A stretch of DNA of 64,000 nt from Candidatus Zhuqueibacterota bacterium (GCA_022616415.1 JAKEEU010000056.1:96837-160836), one strand, 5' to 3'; counted from the first letter of the stretch, positions 7,948 through 15,787 are shown. Program-made: numbers and translations. The notes: a model not told the origin generated them from the sequence alone.

Positions 7948-9336
7948 GTGAATAAAGCCACCTTGCTCATTGTCGAAGACAATGCCGATTTGTGCCAAAC
8001 GCTGGCGGAGATTTTTCGCAAGAACGGGCACAAGGTGCATACCGCTCTTTCCGGCGCCGAAGCGCAGAGAATTTTGAAAGCAGAGCTGATCGATCTCGTT
8101 TTGCTCGATCTGCGCCTGCCTGACATGAGCGGCATCAAAGTGCTCGAATTTGTCAAAGAAGTCGATCCGGACATCATGGTAATTATGATCACGGCGGTGG
8201 CCAACGATCCGCGCCCGGCCGTGGAAGCGATGAAAGCCGGCGCTTACGATTATTTGACCAAGCCGTTCGAATTGGACGAAGTAAAGCTCGTAGTGGCAAA
8301 GGCGCTCGAGACCGCCGGCCTCAAGCGCGAAGTCTCCCGCCTAAAGCAGCAGCAACATGGAAAATTTCCGGATGAAGAATTGTTCGGCAACAGCCAGGTG
8401 ATGCAGGAAGTCAAGAACCTGATCAAGATCGTCAGCGAAACGCCGCGAACTTCGGTGTTGATTCAAGGCGAGAGCGGCACCGGCAAAGAGTTGGTCGCCA
8501 ATTCGATTCACAAATGGAGCGCCCGTGCCGACAAGCCGTTTGTTCCGATTAATTGCAGCGCCATTCCCGAGAATCTGCTGGAATCGGAATTGTTCGGCCA
8601 CGAGAAGGGCGCGTTCACGGACGCCAAAGGCCTGAAGAAAGGAATGTTCGAACTGGCCAACATGGGCACCATTTTTCTCGACGAGATGGCGAGTTTGCGT
8701 TTGTCGCTGCAGCCGAAGATTCTTCGAGTTTTGGAAACGCAGACGTTTCGGCGCATCGGCGGCACGGTCGATATTCAAATCGACGTGCGCGTGATTGCCG
8801 CCACCAACCGTGATTTGCAGGTGATGGTGCAGCAAGGCGAGTTTCGCGAAGATCTTTATTATCGCTTGAAAGTCATGGTCATCAGCCTGCCGCCGTTGCG
8901 CGAGCGCATCGAAGATATTCTGCCGCTGGCCGCGATCTTTATCGAGAAAAACAACAAAGAATTCAACAAGAACATCGTCGGCCTCAGCGAGGAAACCCAG
9001 GCGCTGCTCCTGAAATATCGTTGGCCCGGCAACGTGCGCGAGCTGAAGAACGTCATCGAGCGCGCCGTGATTCTCTGCCAGGGCGGTTATCTGCTGCCCG
9101 AGCATTTGCCGCTCGAGCTGCGCAGCGAGAAGAGCGCCGGTGCCGTTTTTCCGCTGGCGAACACCGGCAATGGTAATCTGGCGCCAGCCGATCTCTCGCT
9201 CGACGAAATGGAAAAGCGCCACATTCAGGCGGTGCTGTTGCAGCACAACGGCAACAAATCCAAAACCTCGCGCGCGCTCAATATTTCGCGCTCGACGCTG
9301 CGGGAGAAAATGAAGCTGTATGGGATTGCGGGATAG
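7948..9336 (+). CDS. NtrC-family sigma54 response regulator
   Basis: Transcription activator of 462 residues that remodels RNA polymerase-sigma54. Domains: receiver (1-125, Asp in LVLLDLRLPDMSG), AAA+ (about 145-385) and a Fis-type helix-turn-helix at the end (NKSKTSRALNISRSTLREK). Walker A is GESGTGKE (174-181) and Walker B is TIFLDEMASL. The sigma54-contacting loop reads GAFTDA (221-226) instead of the consensus GAFTGA; this substitution occurs naturally in the family but could alter sigma54 contact. GTG 7948 has GGAG seven bases upstream. Last gene of the signalling run and the probable output partner of the NtrB-like kinase. Confidence 0.92.
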   Translation: MNKATLLIVEDNADLCQTLAEIFRKNGHKVHTALSGAEAQRILKAELIDLVLLDLRLPDMSGIKVLEFVKEVDPDIMVIMITAVANDPRPAVEAMKAGAYDYLTKPFELDEVKLVVAKALETAGLKREVSRLKQQQHGKFPDEELFGNSQVMQEVKNLIKIVSETPRTSVLIQGESGTGKELVANSIHKWSARADKPFVPINCSAIPENLLESELFGHEKGAFTDAKGLKKGMFELANMGTIFLDEMASLRLSLQPKILRVLETQTFRRIGGTVDIQIDVRVIAATNRDLQVMVQQGEFREDLYYRLKVMVISLPPLRERIEDILPLAAIFIEKNNKEFNKNIVGLSEETQALLLKYRWPGNVRELKNVIERAVILCQGGYLLPEHLPLELRSEKSAGAVFPLANTGNGNLAPADLSLDEMEKRHIQAVLLQHNGNKSKTSRALNISRSTLREKMKLYGIAG

Positions 9337-9364
9337 GGCAAAATAAACTTAAGGAGATAAAATT

Positions 9365-9592
9365 ATGTCTCAACGCGTTCTTATCGACTTGGAACTGCCC
9401 GCTGACCTGGATAAATTTAAATTACCCAGAGCGGTTGATGAGCGACTGCAAGCTTTGCTGGATCGCCAAGATCGGGGCGAAACGCTTACTCCTGTTGAGC
9501 GTATGGAAGCGGAAGGTTTGGTGAATTTGGCTGAACTTCTTTCTTTGTTGCGTATACGTGTACAAAGTGCAGCACAACCAACGTCACACTGA
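9365..9592 (+). CDS. Small protein upstream of HNH nuclease
   Basis: A 75-residue acidic, helical protein with no recognised domain and no membrane segment. It has a strong ribosome-binding site (AAGGAGA about eight bases before ATG 9365) and ends four bases before the HNH nuclease start, so the two are probably co-translated. Context suggests a partner or immunity/antitoxin-like role for the nuclease, but no motif proves that. The middle of the protein (residues 25-60) is rich in Arg, Glu and Leu and may form a helix pair. Confidence 0.7.
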   Translation: MSQRVLIDLELPADLDKFKLPRAVDERLQALLDRQDRGETLTPVERMEAEGLVNLAELLSLLRIRVQSAAQPTSH

Positions 9593-9596
9593 CGAG

Positions 9597-10022
9597 ATGA
9601 GTTATATTCCAGCCAGTTTAAAACAGTTTGTGATATTAAGAGCGGTTTCACGGTGCGAATATTGTCGACTGCCACAAGAAGGGCAAGAAGCCACCTTCCA
9701 TACTGACCATATAGTTCCTGTGGCTGCCGGGGGCGAAACTGTTGCAGAAAATTTAGCTTTGGCATGCGTGTCTTGTTCACTGCGCAAAGGGGCACGCCAG
9801 ACGGCGAATGATCCACAAAGCGGAAAAGAAGTTGTTCTTTACAACCCTCGAATTGATGAGTGGTACGAGCACTTTAAATGGAATGGGACTTATCTCATTG
9901 GCTTAACTGCGAGCGGACGAGCAACAATTGAGGCATTGGATATGAATCGACCGCTGATACTGGCCATCCGACGGGCAGAAGCCCAAATTGGCCGCCTTCC
10001 TCCATTTGAAGAGTATGTTTGA
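9597..10022 (+). CDS. HNH endonuclease
   Basis: Stand-alone HNH nuclease of 141 residues. The core shows paired Cys motifs CEYC and CVSC for zinc, with HTDHIVPVAAGG carrying the DH of the active site and an Asn in AENLALACVSC. ATG 9597 is chosen because it lies four bases after the preceding stop and begins the conserved SYIPASLKQFV start; a GTG at 9558 would force a long overlap. Such short HNH proteins occur widely and their biological role is mostly unknown; here the paired small upstream protein is the main clue. Confidence 0.85.
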   Translation: MSYIPASLKQFVILRAVSRCEYCRLPQEGQEATFHTDHIVPVAAGGETVAENLALACVSCSLRKGARQTANDPQSGKEVVLYNPRIDEWYEHFKWNGTYLIGLTASGRATIEALDMNRPLILAIRRAEAQIGRLPPFEEYV

Positions 10023-10039
10023 TAGCAAACTTTTTGCAT

Positions 10040-10077
10040 TCATGGCGTATAGCTCACCCCCCTGCTATACGCCATGA
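10040..10077. repeat. Perfect 14-bp hairpin
   Basis: TCATGGCGTATAGC (10040-10053) pairs perfectly with GCTATACGCCATGA (10064-10077) over a C-rich 10-base loop. It lies right after the HNH gene but lacks a following T-run, so it is not a typical intrinsic terminator. Confidence 0.8.
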
Positions 10078-10198
10078 GCTCATTATATTCAACGGGCGCG
10101 GCGCCGCACCTCCGTAGGCGAACACCGCGCCAGCACTTTCTTCAAAACTTGTTGCACTCCCCGTACCCTACCGAGCTTCGATCAGAGTTAAAATCCCT

Positions 10199-10239
10199 GT
10201 CCCGACTTTCCTTGCGTTTTCATCAAGGAAAGCCGGGAC
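10199..10239. repeat. 16-bp hairpin
   Basis: GTCCCGACTTTCCTTG (10199-10214) pairs with CAAGGAAAGCCGGGAC (10224-10239), with one G-T pair. It is the second of three unrelated hairpins in this convergent intergenic region. Confidence 0.75.
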
Positions 10240-10296
10240 GATTTACCGCTTGCGGATCGAGCGGACCCGCCGTGTGCAATATCAAAATCCAACCAG

Positions 10297-10336
10297 CCCC
10301 GATTTTGCTTTTGTAATTTTACAAGGAAGATCGGGG
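10297..10336. repeat. Imperfect hairpin
   Basis: CCCCGATTTTGCTTTTGTAA (10297-10316) pairs imperfectly with the stretch ending GATCGGGG at 10336. Third hairpin of the gap 10023-10360, which otherwise holds no gene. Confidence 0.6.
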
Positions 10337-10360
10337 CGACAAGCAACCAGCAACCAGCAT

Positions 10361-11047
10361 CTAATTCACCCAAGACAAACCGGCCACGTAGCAAGACGAA
10401 ATTTCCAGCCGTTGCTTGAGCTGTGCCAGCCGGTCTTCAAAAAGCTCATGGCCGTCCGCTGCGTTCTGCGACGGCAACTGATGATTGAGTTGATTCGACT
10501 GAACCCGGCGTAAGCCGCGCCGCTCCAACGCCGAGATAAAAGGCGTGGCATTGCACGCTTCCACCACGATTGACTTATCCGGCCTGAGCGTCATGTAACA
10601 ACACTTGTCGGCATTTTGCGCCGTCACCTCGATCGCCTGCCGGCAGTTGAGCACGTCGGCAAATTCCGCCAGGCTCGTTTGTAATTGCCGCGCTTCGAGC
10701 GGCGGTGTGAATGAGAGCATCTGCAACGGCTTCTCGAAAGGCAGTTTTTCGTCGAGCACCAAGACAATCTTCTCGCCCAGTTTTTCCACGAGATCGAGAA
10801 AGACTTCCGGCAGCGTTTCCGGCGTTGCCGTAATCATCAGCGCCGAGCGTTGACTGCCCCGGCGCAAGTCATGGTTGACGGTGTATACGCCGGGCATTGG
10901 CGAGATCGGCTCATCTTCTTTAGCGTCCGCAGTGGTTGGCGAAGAATATGCTTTGGACGCACCGAACACCTCGGTACGGCGCTGAAATTGTCTGACGATC
11001 CAATAAATGAACCATCCGATGGCCACGACAGAAAGCAATGAAGTCAT
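10361..11047 (-). CDS. Membrane-anchored protein of unknown function
   Basis: A 228-residue protein with one N-terminal transmembrane helix (about residues 3-20) followed by a cytoplasmic or periplasmic soluble part of unknown fold. The soluble part has an alpha/beta look (repeated short hydrophobic strands such as KIVLVLDEKLPF and SIVVEACN) and three Cys residues, two adjacent (CC). I recognise no family. It lies 87 bases downstream of a short membrane peptide gene on the same strand, and the two may be one unit. No Shine-Dalgarno is evident before ATG 11047. Confidence 0.65.
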   Translation of the reverse strand: MTSLLSVVAIGWFIYWIVRQFQRRTEVFGASKAYSSPTTADAKEDEPISPMPGVYTVNHDLRRGSQRSALMITATPETLPEVFLDLVEKLGEKIVLVLDEKLPFEKPLQMLSFTPPLEARQLQTSLAEFADVLNCRQAIEVTAQNADKCCYMTLRPDKSIVVEACNATPFISALERRGLRRVQSNQLNHQLPSQNAADGHELFEDRLAQLKQRLEISSCYVAGLSWVN

Positions 11048-11134
11048 AATGGCACAACGAAATTTTTAGAGCACAGTAAGCCTAATTGGCTTGGGAAGAA
11101 GAAGCGGCGAAAATTCTGAACGACGATAAAACAG

Positions 11135-11305
11135 TTATCCGGCAACGCTTGGCTCGCCGGCCTTCGGCAAGCAATCTTCGTTCGCTATTGTTTCGGAACC
11201 AGCACTGGTTTGACGCCCCAACCGCTGCACGATCAAGATGACAACTTCCACGAGGCGTTTTGCCACAAAAAGCATGACGACGAAAAGCAGGAAATGGGAG
11301 AACAT
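11135..11305 (-). CDS. 56-residue single-span membrane peptide
   Basis: A short ORF starting MFSHFLLFVVMLFVAKRLVE and ending in an acidic, Gly/Pro-containing tail. The first 28 residues form one hydrophobic helix. GGAG lies seven bases upstream of the ATG (11305-11303), which is a good ribosome-binding site and the main reason to believe it. It is upstream of, and on the same strand as, the 228-residue membrane-anchored protein. Function unknown. Confidence 0.55.
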   Translation of the reverse strand: MFSHFLLFVVMLFVAKRLVEVVILIVQRLGRQTSAGSETIANEDCLPKAGEPSVAG

Positions 11306-11542
11306 TTTGGCACTCCGGGTTAGATGAGCAGCGTCGATTTAATTAATTGATTCGCTGCGAGCTTCCCGAAAGCCAAATTGCCAAAAATGATGCTTTAAAA
11401 ACTTGGTAGCAGATAGCCCAAGAAAACTGGAGTTTGCTTTGGCAAAAAAAGGCCGTTCGAGTTGTTCGTCAGCCGAGTCGTCAATGTGCAGCGGGTTTGG
11501 GTCTGGGAGATTGGGCCAGGTCAGAATCGTGGCATGAGGCGC

Positions 11543-11581
11543 AAAATAAAAAACCCGCTGCCGGAAACCAGTCAGCGGGTT
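11543..11581 (-). terminator. Intrinsic terminator of the 39-codon transcription unit
   Basis: On the minus strand AACCCGCTG and CAGCGGGTT form a perfect 9-bp stem (11581-11573 with 11560-11552) with a 12-base loop, followed by TTTTTATTTT. It lies 27 bases beyond the stop codon of the small ORF. Confidence 0.9.
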
Positions 11582-11607
11582 GGAGGGGCAAGATCAAGGA
11601 GTCGTGT

Positions 11608-11727
11608 TTATCCCACCGCTGCAGAGGTTTCCAGACGGACCTCGTCTCCGAGGCCGTTTGTACCGGCGTCAATGCGCTCTGACATCCAGCGCACCTGTGG
11701 GTACAGTCTAAACTTTGCGTTACTCAC
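11608..11727 (-). CDS. 39-residue peptide, own promoter and terminator
   Basis: The ORF begins GTG at 11727 and encodes a 39-residue, charged, soluble peptide starting SNAKFRLYPQVRWMSERI after the initiator and ending LETSAAVG. AGGAGG lies six bases before the start codon, a near-perfect ribosome-binding site. It has a consensus sigma70 promoter, a 5' dyad and an intrinsic terminator, so it is expressed as a monocistronic unit, probably strongly. There is no Cys pair, signal peptide or membrane span, and no maturation enzyme nearby to mark it as a modified-peptide precursor. I do not recognise the family. An in-frame ATG 72 bases upstream (11799) lies essentially at the predicted transcript start, lacks an SD and is unlikely. 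Confidence 0.75.
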   Translation of the reverse strand: MSNAKFRLYPQVRWMSERIDAGTNGLGDEVRLETSAAVG

Positions 11728-11765
11728 TGGAATCCTCCTGTTTTGGGTTATAAGTTTTTGTGAAT

Positions 11766-11789
11766 GCCAAACAGATCTAATTATTTGGC
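11766..11789 (-). promoter_or_regulatory. Dyad at the predicted transcript start
   Basis: GCCAAA (11766-11771) and TTTGGC (11784-11789) form an inverted pair with 12 bases between them, starting directly after the -10 box on the minus strand. It could be a repressor operator or a 5' protective stem-loop of the small-peptide mRNA. Confidence 0.5.
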
Positions 11790-11818
11790 AATATAACAAA
11801 ATTATTTTTCTGTGTCAA
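11790..11818 (-). promoter_or_regulatory. Consensus sigma70 promoter
   Basis: On the minus strand TTGACA (11818-11813), a 17-bp spacer and TATATT (11795-11790). It drives the 39-codon ORF with a leader of roughly 55 bases. Confidence 0.85.
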
Positions 11819-11874
11819 GAGTTTTTTTAAAAATGTTTTTTGAAACGGTGTTTTTAAAAGATGCGGCCGGCGCG

Positions 11875-11987
11875 CCCCCCATGATCAACCCCCATATCCC
11901 CAATGCCCTCCAAACCCCGTGTGACCGCGCCCCGCATTTCCCCATTAAGAAGTTCCCCCACAGCCCCCATTGCCCAATGCCAACCCC
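11875..11987 (-). other. Cluster of C-runs, G-quadruplex potential on minus strand
   Basis: At least ten runs of three to six C within about 115 bases. Between 11919 and 11889 the minus strand reads G4-N6-G3-N4-G4-N4-G5, meeting the usual G3+N1-7 rule. The rest of the gap 11828-12249 contains no gene I can support, only AT-rich sequence and a weak 6-bp GCCCAA/TTGGGC hairpin near 12150. Confidence 0.6.
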
Positions 11988-12249
11988 TTATGAAGAAATG
12001 AAGAGAATTTCGCATCGTCAATTTCCCCTTTTGACGTTTCCCCTTTGGACGTTTTATTCATTTATCTACTTGGTATACTTTTATTAAAAAACCTGGAGTG
12101 TTTTTTGAGAAAATTTTCTTGCAGAGTGAAATCGAACGAGTTATCTTATATGCCCAAAGGCGACAGTTGGGCTTGTGCAGGCGAGATATTTTCAAAATAG
12201 CGGAATCTAAAGAAGCACAAGTTCGACTTTACTAAAGCCCGGAGAAAAT

Positions 12250-13737
12250 ATGACGACGCTTACCCCAACCGCACGGCGCGACCGTGACCGTCAAAAAGAC
12301 CTCGACCGCCGCCAACTGCACGGCTTCGGCTATGCACAGCAGCTTTTTCGCGACATGGGCGGCTTCTCCAATTTCGCCATTTCCTTTTCGATCATTTCCA
12401 TTTTGACCGGCGCGGTGACGTTGTACGGCTACGGCTTGAACGCCGGCGGGCCGCTGGTGATGACCTTGGGGTGGCCTTTGGTGACTGTATTTACACTTTC
12501 CGTCGCTGCTGGGTTGGCGCAACTCGCTTCCGCGTTTCCCACCGCCGGGGCGATGTATCATTGGGCCTCGATTCTCGGCGGGCCGGGATGGGGTTGGTTT
12601 ACGGCATGGTTCAACTTCACCGGGCAGTTTGCAATTCTCGCCGGCATTTCATTCGGCTGCGCCGAGTTCATGACGCCGCTGCTTGGGTTGGAACCGACGT
12701 ACACGAACAAGCTCTTGGTTTACACCGGTATTCTGTTCTCGCAGGGCATTCTCAACCATATCGGCATTCGGCTGGTGGCGCGCCTCAATGATTTTTCCGC
12801 TTGGTATCATATCTTCGGTGGAGCGCTTCTGGTCGGCGCCTTATTTTTTCTGGCGCAAAAACAACCAGCTTCGTTTCTGCTCAAATCCGATTTCACCACT
12901 TTTGAATATCCCTATTGGTGGGCGTTTCTGCTCGGCCTTTTGCAAGCGCAATGGACGTATACCGGCTACGATGCTTCGGCGCACATCACCGAAGAGACCG
13001 TCGATCCCTCGCGCAATGCGCCGTGGGGATTGTTCAACGCCGTGGCAGTCAGCGCCATTTTCGGTTACATCATGCTGTTGATGGTGACGCTGAGCATTCA
13101 GGATTTGCCGGTTGCCGCTGCCGCCGGCAATCCGTTCATTCACATTATCGAAACGGCGTTGGGCACGACGTTCGGCCGGATGATGCTGTGGATGGTAACG
13201 CTGGCGATGTGGTTCTGCGGCCTGTCGAGCGTCACCTCCAATTCGCGGATGATTTTTGCCTTCGCGCGCGATCGCGGCATGCCGGCTTCGCAAATCTGGT
13301 CGCGCATTTCCATCAAACACCGTTCGCCGGCGCCGGCGATCTGGCTGGCTGTCGGCGTCGCCTTTCTCATTGCGGTGTACTCGCGCGCCTATTCCGTGAT
13401 CGTCTCCATCAGCACCATCGGACTTTATGTCTCTTACGGTATTCCGATTTTGCTCGGTCTGTTTGCGCAACGCAGCGGCAAGTGGAACCATCGCGGGCCG
13501 TGGCATCTCGGCAGGTGGAGCATGGCCAATGCGGTGATCGCTATTTTATGGATTGCGTTTATCACCGTGCTCTTCGTCGCGCCGCCGAACCAGCTCACCG
13601 GCTACACTTTTGCCGGGCTGGCGGTGATTTTGGCGATTTATTACCTCGTCGATGTGCGGCATTGGTTCCGCGGTCCGCAGCGGATGGGCACGGAGGAGGA
13701 GTTGTTGGAGCTGGAAGAAGAATTGGAGAAAAAATAA
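12250..13737 (+). CDS. APC-superfamily amino acid/choline-type permease
   Basis: Inner-membrane proton- or sodium-coupled transporter of 495 residues with about 12 hydrophobic helices. The start (GFGYAQQLFRDMGGFSNFAISFSIISILTG) and the loop TGYDASAHITEET with SSVTSNSRMIFAFARDRGMP are characteristic of the amino acid/choline transporter branch (GABA permease, yeast Uga4/Hnm1 type). The C-terminus is a charged Glu-rich tail. GGAG lies about seven bases before ATG 12250. It is a single-gene unit closed by a bidirectional terminator. Substrate (amino acid, GABA, choline or polyamine) cannot be fixed from sequence. Confidence 0.88.
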   Translation: MTTLTPTARRDRDRQKDLDRRQLHGFGYAQQLFRDMGGFSNFAISFSIISILTGAVTLYGYGLNAGGPLVMTLGWPLVTVFTLSVAAGLAQLASAFPTAGAMYHWASILGGPGWGWFTAWFNFTGQFAILAGISFGCAEFMTPLLGLEPTYTNKLLVYTGILFSQGILNHIGIRLVARLNDFSAWYHIFGGALLVGALFFLAQKQPASFLLKSDFTTFEYPYWWAFLLGLLQAQWTYTGYDASAHITEETVDPSRNAPWGLFNAVAVSAIFGYIMLLMVTLSIQDLPVAAAAGNPFIHIIETALGTTFGRMMLWMVTLAMWFCGLSSVTSNSRMIFAFARDRGMPASQIWSRISIKHRSPAPAIWLAVGVAFLIAVYSRAYSVIVSISTIGLYVSYGIPILLGLFAQRSGKWNHRGPWHLGRWSMANAVIAILWIAFITVLFVAPPNQLTGYTFAGLAVILAIYYLVDVRHWFRGPQRMGTEEELLELEEELEKK

Positions 13738-13768
13738 AAAGGCGAAAGCGCCGGCACTTTCGCCTTTT
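13737..13768. terminator. Bidirectional intrinsic terminator
   Basis: AAAAGGCGAAAG (13737-13748) pairs with CTTTCGCCTTTT (13757-13768) over an 8-base loop. A-run on one side and T-run on the other let it serve both the permease and the convergent secreted-protein gene. Confidence 0.9.
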
Positions 13769-13777
13769 GTCAGAAAG

Positions 13778-15478
13778 CTACTGAATGAGAATCATTTTTT
13801 TCGTCAGCACCAAGCCTTGCGCCTCAAGCCGGTACAGATAGACGCCGCTGCCGACGCGCCTGCCGAAATTGTCCCTTCCATCCCATTGCGCCGCGGCGGA
13901 ACCAGCCGGCTTCTCCTCGTCAACCAGCGTTCGCACTTCCTGGCCGAGAAGCGTGAGAACCTTCAACCCGACTCTGCCGGCTTGGGGGATTTCGTAACTA
14001 ATCTTTGTCGCCGGATTAAACGGGTTGGGGTGATTTTGATGGAGCGCAAACGTTGAAGGCCCCGTCGAGCCATGATCAGCCACACCGAGGGTCGGTGTCG
14101 TGATAAATTGATAATTCGCCGGAATGAGGAATTCCAGCAGCAGTTGGGTTTGATTGGCATTGAGCATTTGAAAGCGGGCTTGATCGACGGCCAGATTGCC
14201 GGAAGTAATGGTGAAAAACCCGCTGCCATTGCCGCTGCCGACGGGATAAATCGGAGAGCCGTGTGCGGCGTAATTCGGGCTTAACGCGCCGCCGGTAAAC
14301 GGGCGGGCAAAAATTCGTGCGCCTCCGGACGCGGTCGTTGAATACTGAAACGTCAGATCGATATTCGTATTCGAGGTTAAAAATGCCGGCGAAGACGGCG
14401 AGAACTGAATATTGGTAACCGCGTGCGCCGCGAAACGATAATTCACCGGCAGGAAAAATTCCAGCAGCAGTTGGGTTTGATTGGCGTCGAACATTTGAAA
14501 GCGGAGCCGCTCGACGGCGACGTTGCCGGCGGTGATGGTAAAAAAGCCGGTGCCGCTGCCGGTTCCAGTGGCATAAAGCGGCGAGCCGTGCGCGGCGTAA
14601 TTCGGCGTCAGCGCCCCGCCGGTAAACGGACGCACAAAAATCCGCACCCCGCCGGGCGTGCTCGTCGTGTAATCAAAGGTGAGATTGACGTTCTGATTGA
14701 AGAGCATGGAGGCCGGTGAGGGCGGCGTGATTTGAATGTTGGTGATGGCGTGCGCCGCAAAGCGATAATTTACCGGAATGAAAAATTCCAGCAGCAGTTG
14801 GGTTTGATTGGCGTCGTACATCTGAACGCGAAGCTGGTCGACTACAACGTTGCCGGCGGTGATGGTAAAAAAGCCGGTGCCGTTGCCGGTTCCGGTGGCA
14901 TAGAGCGGCGAGCCGTGCGCGGCGTAATTCGGCGTCAGCGCCCCGCCGGTAAACGGACGCACAAAAATCCGCACCCCGCCGGGTGAGTTCGTCACGTAAT
15001 TAAAGCTGACATTGACATTCTGGTTGAACACCAAGCCGGCCGGCGAAGACGGCGATACCACAATATTGGTGACGGCATGTGAGGAAAAGCGATAATTCAC
15101 CGGCACGAAAAACTCCATAATCAACTGGGTCTGATTGGCGTTGAAAACTTGAAAGCGCAGTTGATCGACGACGGCGTTTCCGGTGGTAATCGTAAAAAAG
15201 CCGGTGCCATTGCCGGTTCCGGTGGGATATAGCGGCGAGGCGTGTGCGGCATAATTTGGCGTCAGCGTACCGGCAGTAAACGGACGCACGAAAATACGCA
15301 CCCCGCCGGTGGCGTTCGTCATATAGTCAAACGTGATGTTGACATTTTGATTCGACGCCAAAGAGGCCGGCGACGGCGGGGAAAACTGAATGTTGGAAAT
15401 GTAATCGCTGATTCCCGTTCCGGTGAGCATCAGCATCCAGGCGGCCAAAAACGATACGGCCAGTCTCGATTTTTTCAT
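13778..15478 (-). CDS. Secreted four-repeat protein with T9SS-type sorting domain
   Basis: After a signal peptide come four tandem repeats of 109 residues (about 15400-15074, 15073-14747, 14746-14420 and 14419-14093), each starting near TNI-x-SPxSPA, containing GGVRIFVRPFTGG, PNYAAHGSPLY and ANQTQLLLEFF and ending VNYRF. Each is probably an Ig-like beta sandwich. The last 85 residues are the sorting/FlgD-like domain with HPNPFNPATKISYEIP and SGVYLYRLEAQG. The protein should reach the cell surface by type IX secretion. The ATG at 15478 is favoured: AGGAG is eight bases upstream, whereas ATG 15484 is only two bases from it. The function of the repeats is unknown; adhesion or carbohydrate binding would be guesses. 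Confidence 0.85.
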   Translation of the reverse strand: MKKSRLAVSFLAAWMLMLTGTGISDYISNIQFSPPSPASLASNQNVNITFDYMTNATGGVRIFVRPFTAGTLTPNYAAHASPLYPTGTGNGTGFFTITTGNAVVDQLRFQVFNANQTQLIMEFFVPVNYRFSSHAVTNIVVSPSSPAGLVFNQNVNVSFNYVTNSPGGVRIFVRPFTGGALTPNYAAHGSPLYATGTGNGTGFFTITAGNVVVDQLRVQMYDANQTQLLLEFFIPVNYRFAAHAITNIQITPPSPASMLFNQNVNLTFDYTTSTPGGVRIFVRPFTGGALTPNYAAHGSPLYATGTGSGTGFFTITAGNVAVERLRFQMFDANQTQLLLEFFLPVNYRFAAHAVTNIQFSPSSPAFLTSNTNIDLTFQYSTTASGGARIFARPFTGGALSPNYAAHGSPIYPVGSGNGSGFFTITSGNLAVDQARFQMLNANQTQLLLEFLIPANYQFITTPTLGVADHGSTGPSTFALHQNHPNPFNPATKISYEIPQAGRVGLKVLTLLGQEVRTLVDEEKPAGSAAAQWDGRDNFGRRVGSGVYLYRLEAQGLVLTKKMILIQ

Positions 15479-15787
15479 GATCATTACTCCTGTAAGATAG
15501 GTCCGAGTGTGGCAACTTTGCGGGAATTATAAAAAAAGAGTGCCACCAACGGCCGTGCCGGTGCCCGGCCGTTCTAATTATATAGGCGCAAAAGCCGCTA
15601 AATGCATCCCGCGATAGTATAAAAATTTTTGCCTCGAGGCGTGATGGGAAGCCGGAGATTGGTGGAGACAAGATGGGGTAGGTGGGGCTTTTTGCCGCAA
15701 ATCAATGACGTGCGGCCTTGGTGCCGGGAACTGCAGCAAATAAAATGGATTATTGCGTTAATTGGTTTTACATTAATTCAACAATCA
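15479..15787. other. Intergenic region, no gene seen
   Basis: Upstream of the four-repeat protein and downstream of the S4 protein. It contains an inverted pair AACGGCC (15548-15554) / GGCCGTT (15567-15573) and AT-rich stretches near 15525-15540 and 15575-15625 that may hold the promoter of the secreted-protein gene. Nothing else recognised. Confidence 0.4.

Noticed and set aside
11434..11830. Plus-strand frames over the small-peptide unit
   Set aside because: They run through the intrinsic terminator and promoter of the minus-strand unit, with no ribosome-binding site or recognisable content.
13778..14056. Plus-strand frame running from the permease terminator into the secreted-protein gene
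   Set aside because: Opposite the sorting domain of the minus-strand gene and crossing a strong bidirectional terminator.
14093..15400. 327-bp tandem DNA repeats as a possible non-coding satellite
   Set aside because: Each unit keeps the reading frame and encodes the same beta-sandwich-like motif in a protein with signal peptide and sorting domain.
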